Source: Halostella limicola (GTDB lineage: Archaea; Halobacteriota; Halobacteria; Halobacteriales; Natronoarchaeaceae). From it: DNA of 64,000 bases. Below are positions 58,885 through 64,000 of the stretch, piece after piece. Numbering within the stretch: position 1 is the first letter of the stretch; each line of letters starts with the position of its first letter. The stretch is taken from NCBI RefSeq assembly GCF_003675875.1, contig NZ_RCDI01000001.1, positions 806,001-870,000 on the forward strand, given 5' to 3'. Position numbers and translations under genes: made by a program. The notes under the pieces were generated by a model. It did no database searches and was not told where the DNA came from. It saw nothing but the letters and a program-made list of their open reading frames with translations.

Positions 58885-60747
58885 GTGAGCAGCAGCGTCC
58901 TCCTTCCGACGGTGGCCGTCATCGTCGCCGTCGGCGTCATCGCCCAGATACTCGCCGACCGATACAGGGTGCCGAGCGTCCTCTTTCTCATCACCGGCGG
59001 GATCGTGCTCGGCCCGGAGGTGCTCGGCCTCGTCACCAGCGGTCTGTTCGGCGGCGCGCTCTCGACTATCGTCGGGCTCGCCGTCGCCATCATCGTCTTC
59101 GAGGGCGCGTTTCACCTCAAGGTCGAGAAGCTGAAGGAGGCCCCCTCCGCGGCGTTCCGCCTCGTCACGATCGGGGCCGTGATCGCCTTCCTCGGCACCG
59201 CGGCGGCGGTGAAGTTCGCCATCTCGGGGGCGACGTGGGGGACCGCGCTGCTGGTCGGCGCCCTGCTCGTCGCCACTGGGCCGACGGTGATCACGCCGAT
59301 CCTGAACGTCGTCCCCGTCCGGGACCGGGTCGCCGCCGCGATGGAGACCGAGGGGATCGTCAACGACGTCACCGCGGCCATCGCCGCGGTCGTCATCTTC
59401 GAGACGATGCGCCCGGGCCACGCCAACCCGTCCTCCGCGGCGCCCGAGTTCGCGTCGCGGCTCGGCATCGGCCTCCTCGTCGGCATCATCGTCGCGGCGG
59501 TGATCTGGTACGTGCTCCGCTACGTCGACCTCTCGCCGGGGAACGCGCCGCGCAACGCCCGCCTGCTCACGCTGGCGGGCGCGGTCGTCGCCTACGGCGC
59601 CGCCGACTACTTGCTGGCCGAGGCCGGCGTTGCCGCGGTCGCCACCGCGGGCCTCGTCCTCGGCAACGTCGACATCCCGTACGAGGACGACATCGAGGAG
59701 TTCAAGGGCGACGTGACGCTCATCGTCCTCTCGTTCGTCTTCATCGCCCTCGCGGCGCTGCTGCGGTTCGACGACCTCATCGCGCTCGGCGTCGGCGGCG
59801 TCGTCGTCGTCCTCTTCGTCGCGCTCGTCCTGCGCCCGTTTCTCGTGTTCCTCTCGACGACGGGCGACCGGTTCACGCGCGGCGAGAAGCTGTTCGTCAG
59901 CTTCGTCGGGCCGCGGGGCATCATCCCGGCCTCGGTCGCCACGCTGTTTGCGATCCAGTTGCAGAGCCAGGGCAACGCGGAGCAGGCGGGCATCCTCGTC
60001 GGCACCGTGTTCCTCGTCATCCTCACGACCGTCGTGTTCGAGGCGGGCCTCGCCCGACAGATAGCCGAATACTTAGACGTGATTCCAATGCGTGTACTCA
60101 TCGTCGGAGGCGGAAAGGTGGGCCGATCGCTCGCCGAACGCCTCGAAGACCGCGGAGAGAACGTCGTCCTCATCGAGAACGACGAATCGATCGTCGAACG
60201 CGCCCGCAACGACGGCTTCACCGTCCACAAGGGCGACGGCACCGACACCGAGGTGCTGCGCTCGGCGGGCGCCGACAACGCCAAGATCGTCGCCGCCGCC
60301 ACCGGGGACGACGACGCCAACCTGCTCGTCGCACAGCTCGCGAGCTCGAAGTTCGACGTCGAAACCGTGATCGCTCGCGCGAACAACCCGGACAACGTCG
60401 ACGCCTTCGAGGACCTGGGCGTGCGCACCATCTCCGCCTCGATGGCGACGGCGTGGGCCATGGACAACGTCATCGAGCGGCCCGCGCTGTCGAACTGGAT
60501 GACGGAACTGGGTCGGACCGGCGACGTCCAGGAGATCGAGGTGACCGCCGAGGACCTCGTCGGCACGACGATCGAGGAACTCGACGGGGAGCTTCCCAAC
60601 GGCGTCCTCATCGCGCTCGTCGGCCGGGGCGGGGACAACCACGTCCCGGACGCCGACTTCACGCTCCAGCACGGCGACCACATCACCTTCCTCGGCCGGA
60701 AGGACGCCGTCCACGAGGCGCTCGCGCGCTGCCATCCGCACGACTGA
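58885..60747 (+). CDS. Cation:proton antiporter with C-terminal TrkA_N domain
   Basis: CPA1 (NhaP-type) Na+/H+ or K+/H+ antiporter of 620 residues. Residues 1-390 hold about 12 helices with the family segments GPTVITPILNVVPV near 132-145 and METEGIVNDVTAAIAAVVIF near 152-171, which contain the ion-binding Asp of the unwound helix region. From about residue 402 (MRVLIVGGGKVGRSLAERL) a nucleotide-binding TrkA_N domain and then a TrkA_C domain follow, so transport is probably regulated by NAD(H) or nucleotides. The GTG start has GGAGGGGA ten bases upstream. Start of the second module is at 60088 (see findings). Confidence 0.87.
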   Translation: MSSSVLLPTVAVIVAVGVIAQILADRYRVPSVLFLITGGIVLGPEVLGLVTSGLFGGALSTIVGLAVAIIVFEGAFHLKVEKLKEAPSAAFRLVTIGAVIAFLGTAAAVKFAISGATWGTALLVGALLVATGPTVITPILNVVPVRDRVAAAMETEGIVNDVTAAIAAVVIFETMRPGHANPSSAAPEFASRLGIGLLVGIIVAAVIWYVLRYVDLSPGNAPRNARLLTLAGAVVAYGAADYLLAEAGVAAVATAGLVLGNVDIPYEDDIEEFKGDVTLIVLSFVFIALAALLRFDDLIALGVGGVVVVLFVALVLRPFLVFLSTTGDRFTRGEKLFVSFVGPRGIIPASVATLFAIQLQSQGNAEQAGILVGTVFLVILTTVVFEAGLARQIAEYLDVIPMRVLIVGGGKVGRSLAERLEDRGENVVLIENDESIVERARNDGFTVHKGDGTDTEVLRSAGADNAKIVAAATGDDDANLLVAQLASSKFDVETVIARANNPDNVDAFEDLGVRTISASMATAWAMDNVIERPALSNWMTELGRTGDVQEIEVTAEDLVGTTIEELDGELPNGVLIALVGRGGDNHVPDADFTLQHGDHITFLGRKDAVHEALARCHPHD

Positions 60748-60787
60748 CGCCATCTCCGCCGCCTGACGGTCCCGTCGCCGCGGCCGC

Positions 60788-61549
60788 TCAGGAGCGCGGC
60801 TCGGCCATCGCCTCGTCGTCGGTCACTTCGAGAAAGGCGTCCTCCAGACTCCGGCTCTCGCCGGTCTCGGCCTTCCGTTTGAGGTCCTCGGGCGCGCCCT
60901 CGGCGACGAGGCGCCCCTCGTGGAGCACGCCGACGGTGTCCGCGAGCTCGTCGACCACCGGGAGGATGTGCGTCGAGAGGAAGACGGTCATCTCGCGCTC
61001 GGCGAGGTCGGCGATCGTGTCCCGCATGGTGCGGGCGGCCCGCGGGTCGAGCCCGCTGGTCGGCTCGTCGAGAAACGCCACGTCCGGCCGGTGGAGGACC
61101 GCCTGAATGACGCCGGCCTTCTGCCGCATCCCCTTCGAGTAGGCGCTGATGCGCTTGTCCGCGTCGTCGGTCAGGTCGAATCGCTCCAGCAGGGCGTCGA
61201 TCCGCCGGCGGGCCTCGTCGCCGGGGATGTCGCGGAGGCCCGCGACGTACTCCAGTTGCTCGCGGCCGGTGAGCTCGTCGTACAGCGGCGGCTCCTCCGG
61301 CAGGTAGCCGATGTGCGGCGTGACGGCGTCGCGGTCGCGGACGTCGTGGCCGGCGACGCGGGCGGTCCCCGACGTGGGACGCGTCAGCGTCGTCAGGATG
61401 CGCATCGTCGTCGTCTTCCCGGCGCCGTTCGGACCGAGGAAGCCGTAGACCGTTCCCGGCTCGATCGACAGGGAGAGGTCGTCGACGGCGAGGGTGTCGT
61501 CGAAGCGCTTGGAGAGGGACTCGGCGTGAATCGCGGGGCCGTCGCTCAT
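60788..61549 (-). CDS. ABC transporter ATP-binding protein, orphan
   Basis: ABC ATPase of 253 residues. Walker A GPNGAGKTTT near residues 39-48, the Q-loop in GYLPEEPPLYDELTG near 86-100, signature YSKGMRQKAGVIQAVL near 137-152, Walker B VAFLDEPTSGLD near 158-169 and the His in FLSTHILPVVDE near 191-202. It belongs to the subfamily that pairs with ABC-2-type membrane proteins, often for drug or lipid export; no permease gene is adjacent here. CATATTATC near 61570-61578 (reverse strand) fits its own promoter, so it need not share one with rps19e. Confidence 0.9.
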   Translation of the reverse strand: MSDGPAIHAESLSKRFDDTLAVDDLSLSIEPGTVYGFLGPNGAGKTTTMRILTTLTRPTSGTARVAGHDVRDRDAVTPHIGYLPEEPPLYDELTGREQLEYVAGLRDIPGDEARRRIDALLERFDLTDDADKRISAYSKGMRQKAGVIQAVLHRPDVAFLDEPTSGLDPRAARTMRDTIADLAEREMTVFLSTHILPVVDELADTVGVLHEGRLVAEGAPEDLKRKAETGESRSLEDAFLEVTDDEAMAEPRS

Positions 61550-61591
61550 GGGGATAGTTTCAGCGACCGATAATATGAAAGTACCGTCGGG

Positions 61592-62047
61592 TTACGCGTA
61601 CCGTTCGAGCTCGGGGCGGTCGAGGCCCTCGAGCACTTCGCCGGCGGTGTCGTCGAGCAGGCTGCGGCCCTCGGCGGTGATGCGGCGGCCCTCGCCGTCC
61701 GCGGTCTCGACGAGGTCCTCCTCCTCGAGGTCCTGCAGGATGGTGCGGATGACGTTGCGGCTCCCGTCGGTGCGCTTTGCGGGGGAGACCTGGTAGCGGT
61801 TCGAACCGGACTTCGAGCCGCCGTACTCGGTCGCGAGGCGCTCGATGCCGACCGGGCCGTCGGTCGCCACCTTGCGCAGGAGGCTCGCGGCGCGGGTCGC
61901 GTAGAAGTCCTCCTGCTCGGGCGGGAGTTCGCGGCTCACGCCGGTCTTGGCGAACTGACCCCACTCGGGTTCCTCGACTCGATCCTCGAGCTCGTCGGCG
62001 AGCGCCTCGATGAGCGCGTCCGCCGGCACGTCGTACAGCGTTGTCAT
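61592..62047 (-). CDS. rps19e: 30S ribosomal protein S19e
   Basis: Archaeal/eukaryotic-type small-subunit ribosomal protein of 151 residues. Starts MTTLYDVPADALIEAL; the conserved middle is FYATRAASLLRKVATDGPVGI near 48-68 and YGGSKSGSNRYQVSPAKRTDGSRNVIRTILQDLE near 75-108 (given in parts), a basic RNA-binding surface. A TTAAAT box near 62071-62076 (reverse) supports a leaderless start. The neighbouring ABC gene and the flippase-like gene point the same way, but may be separate units. Confidence 0.95.
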   Translation of the reverse strand: MTTLYDVPADALIEALADELEDRVEEPEWGQFAKTGVSRELPPEQEDFYATRAASLLRKVATDGPVGIERLATEYGGSKSGSNRYQVSPAKRTDGSRNVIRTILQDLEEEDLVETADGEGRRITAEGRSLLDDTAGEVLEGLDRPELERYA

Positions 62048-62086
62048 GGACGTGCTTTCCCCCGCGCCGCATTTAAGACCATCGTA

Positions 62087-63109
62087 TTATCGCGCGCCCA
62101 TCGCGCCGAACGCCGACGCCGCGCCCGCGCCGAGGACCGTCGAGAGCCAGTACGTCGACGCGCGGTGGATGACGACGGCGGCGCTGGCCGTCGACAGGCC
62201 GATACCGGTCGTCGGAACGAGGAGGGCGGCGAGCACCGCCTCCACGCCGCCGAGGCCGCCGGGCAGGGGGGTGACGCCGGCGACGCTCCCCAGAGGGACG
62301 GCTACCATCACCGCCCCGAACGACACTGTGAAGCCGAGCGCGTACAGCGAGAGCCACAGCGCGCACATCTGGGCGAACCACCCGAGCGCCGAGAATCCGA
62401 GCGCGAACGCGAGCGTCCGGCGGTCGGACCCGACGCGCTCGATGGTGCCGAAGAAGCCCTCGATGCGACGCTCCAGGTCCGCTGCGGTCGGCGGCGACTT
62501 CCGCGGGATCAGCTTCGTTATCCACCGGACGAACGGCGTCACGACGCGGACGGCCCCGCGCTCGACGCGGTAGCGGTGCTCCCAGCCGAGGTACGCGACG
62601 ACCGGCAGGGCGACCGCGAGCGCGCCGACGGAGGCCGCGGCGTACTCCAGGCGGGCGCTGAACGTCACCTCCGTCGCCATGTAGGCGACCCCGAGCAGGG
62701 CGAACCCGATGGAGGGAACGAAGTTCAGCGCGTCGACGCTCGCAATGGCCGCCAGCGACGTCTCGTACTCGCTGTCGGTCGCCCGCGAGATCAGCAGCGC
62801 GGTGAACGGCTCGCCGCCGGCCTGCCCGAACGGCGTCACGTTGTTCGAGAACATCGCGCCCGTCCAGACGAGAAACGACCGGGGGACCGACAGCGGGATG
62901 CCGAGGCCCCCGAGAACGGTCCGGAGCGCGAGCCCCCACGCGAGGAGCCACCCGAGCGCCGCGACGACGACGAGCGCGACGATATCCGGCCGGGCGCGCC
63001 CCAGGGCGGCGAGGATGTCCTCCACGCCGGCGACCCAGAACAGGCCCGCCAGGATGGCGAGCGCGCCCAGAAAACCGACGACCTTCGCTCGGGTGCTCCC
63101 GTCGACCAT
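62087..63109 (-). CDS. UPF0104/flippase-like membrane protein (LPG synthase transmembrane family)
   Basis: Integral membrane protein of 340 residues with about eight helices, related to the membrane domain of lysylphosphatidylglycerol synthases and polyprenol-phosphate-mannose-type flippases. Family marks: SNNVTPFGQAGGEPFTALLI near residues 88-107, VDALNFVPSIGFALLG near 122-137, and VPLGSVAGVTPLPGGLGGVEA near 280-300. ATG 63109 is preferred; a GTG nine bases upstream is possible. Likely a lipid or lipid-linked sugar translocator; substrate unknown. Confidence 0.85.
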   Translation of the reverse strand: MVDGSTRAKVVGFLGALAILAGLFWVAGVEDILAALGRARPDIVALVVVAALGWLLAWGLALRTVLGGLGIPLSVPRSFLVWTGAMFSNNVTPFGQAGGEPFTALLISRATDSEYETSLAAIASVDALNFVPSIGFALLGVAYMATEVTFSARLEYAAASVGALAVALPVVAYLGWEHRYRVERGAVRVVTPFVRWITKLIPRKSPPTAADLERRIEGFFGTIERVGSDRRTLAFALGFSALGWFAQMCALWLSLYALGFTVSFGAVMVAVPLGSVAGVTPLPGGLGGVEAVLAALLVPTTGIGLSTASAAVVIHRASTYWLSTVLGAGAASAFGAMGAR

Positions 63110-63222
63110 GCACACCACTGCGACGGTGAGGGAGTTGAAGCCACCGACTCGGCCGGAGCGCCGGCCGTCTCCCCCGCGCGCACACCGGACGGTTTTTCGG
63201 CCGTCACCGGAATGAAGGAGGT

Positions 63223-64000
63223 ATGGACGAACGGACGGCGCTGACGCTGCTCGGCGGCTCCGTCGAGGGGGCCGGCGACGACGCGGCCGTCGTCGGCGAC
63301 CGCGTGCTGACGACGGACATGCTCCACGAGCGGACGGACTTCCCCGACGGGACGACGCGGTACACCGCCGGCTGGCGGTCCGTCGGCGCGTCGCTGTCGG
63401 ACGTCGCGGCGATGGGCGCGGACGCAGCGGCAGCCGTCGCCGCCTACGCGGCTCCGGCGTTCGACCGGGAGGAACTGGAGGCGTTCGTCGACGGCGCGTC
63501 GGACGTCTGCGAGGCGGTCGGTGCCGAGTACGTCGGCGGCGACCTGGACGAGCACGACGAGTTCACCGTCGCCACGACCGCGCTCGGCGAGACGACCGAC
63601 CCGGTCCGCCGGAGCGGCGCGCGGCCGGGCGACCGGCTCTGCGTCACCGGCACGCTCGGGCGGAGCGGCGCGGCGCTGCGGCTGTTCCGGCGCGGCGACA
63701 GAGAGCGGGCGAACGAGCTGTTCCGGTTCGAACCGCGCGTCGCCGCCGGCCGCGCCGCAGCGCCGCACGCGACGGCGATGATGGACTCCAGCGACGGCCT
63801 CGCCCGCTCGGTTCACCAGCTCGCGGAGGCGAGCGACTGCGGGTTCGCAGTCGAGGGAGCGGCGGTCCCGATCGACGGCGCGGTCGACGACGTCGCGGCG
63901 GACGGCGAGGAGCGCCGCGAACTCGGACTCTTCTTCGGTGAGGACTTCGAACTGGTGTTCACCGTCCCGGACGAGAAACTGGACGCGGTTCGGGACGCCG
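63223..64000 (+). CDS. thiL: Thiamine-monophosphate kinase, N-terminal part
   Basis: Phosphorylates thiamine monophosphate to thiamine diphosphate, the last step of thiamine cofactor synthesis. The gene is cut by the right edge after about 259 residues. Metal and substrate features: GAGDDAAVV near residues 16-24, TTDMLHERTDFP near 30-41, the Mg-binding SLSDVAAMGA near 58-67, GGDLDEHDEF near 99-108 and MDSSDGLARSVHQLAE near 187-202, and FFGEDFELVFTVP near 236-248. It starts with ATG 63223, close to GGAGG, and is divergent from the flippase-like gene. Confidence 0.93.
   Translation, partial: MDERTALTLLGGSVEGAGDDAAVVGDRVLTTDMLHERTDFPDGTTRYTAGWRSVGASLSDVAAMGADAAAAVAAYAAPAFDREELEAFVDGASDVCEAVGAEYVGGDLDEHDEFTVATTALGETTDPVRRSGARPGDRLCVTGTLGRSGAALRLFRRGDRERANELFRFEPRVAAGRAAAPHATAMMDSSDGLARSVHQLAEASDCGFAVEGAAVPIDGAVDDVAADGEERRELGLFFGEDFELVFTVPDEKLDAVRDA

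Overview
The window is ordinary chromosomal backbone of a haloarchaeon (class Halobacteria). The signs are very high GC, a strongly acidic proteome, mostly leaderless genes with TATA elements 25-30 bases before the start, Tat signals on lipoproteins and exported proteins, a PGF-CTERM tail, a halocyanin-like cupredoxin, a GfcR regulator, archaeal ribosomal proteins L40e and S19e, a thermosome, Trm1, TiaS, Tsr3 and CarS. I see no insertion sequence, prophage, CRISPR array or rRNA operon. The only RNA gene found is a tRNA-Ser(GGA).

Layout. 1-8.9 kb: ilvE 3' end, CDP-archaeol synthase, proline dehydrogenase, a DUF502 membrane protein, pyrE, thrS with an unusual leader, gfcR and a Hel308-like helicase. 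9-16.1 kb: purine permease, glutaredoxin, stress proteins with a PiT phosphate carrier, an HTH regulator divergent from tiaS. 16.1-22 kb: inositol-phosphatase-family enzyme, phnDCE importer, a threonine-synthase-like enzyme and an aspartoacylase-family enzyme. 22-32 kb: a PhoU/TrkA-C protein, HAD enzyme, citrate synthase, threonine ammonia-lyase, cytochrome bd oxidase (cydAB), RidA and the tRNA. IlvA and RidA lie 2.5 kb apart and fit together, because RidA clears the imine that IlvA releases. 32-40.7 kb: HMCES-type protein, thermosome, lrp/glnA divergent pair, PAP2 and YihY membrane proteins, trm1 and a SWIM protein. 40.8-49.5 kb: a PPC-repeat lipoprotein, hisH, HAD enzyme, a three-gene cluster with two predicted DNA-repair enzymes, a metallo-hydrolase, tsr3-rpl40e, several very small genes and a peroxiredoxin fusion. 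49.6-64 kb: serS, a cupredoxin, a nuclease-like exported protein, two tandem acyl-CoA synthetases, a Na+/H+ antiporter fused to a TrkA domain, an ABC ATPase, rps19e, a flippase-like protein and thiL (cut by the window end).

The least explained signals are outside the large genes. (1) Arrays of perfect short hairpins, mostly with three-base loops, fill several intergenic gaps; two of them, 2.7 kb apart, share outer stem and loop but differ by compensated base pairs. (2) The thrS leader holds a 14-codon ORF nested in inverted repeats. (3) The last 54 bases of tiaS are duplicated 158 bases downstream. (4) The YihY reading frame looks like two genes fused by a frameshift. Gene names are from sequence motifs and memory of the families; no database search was possible.
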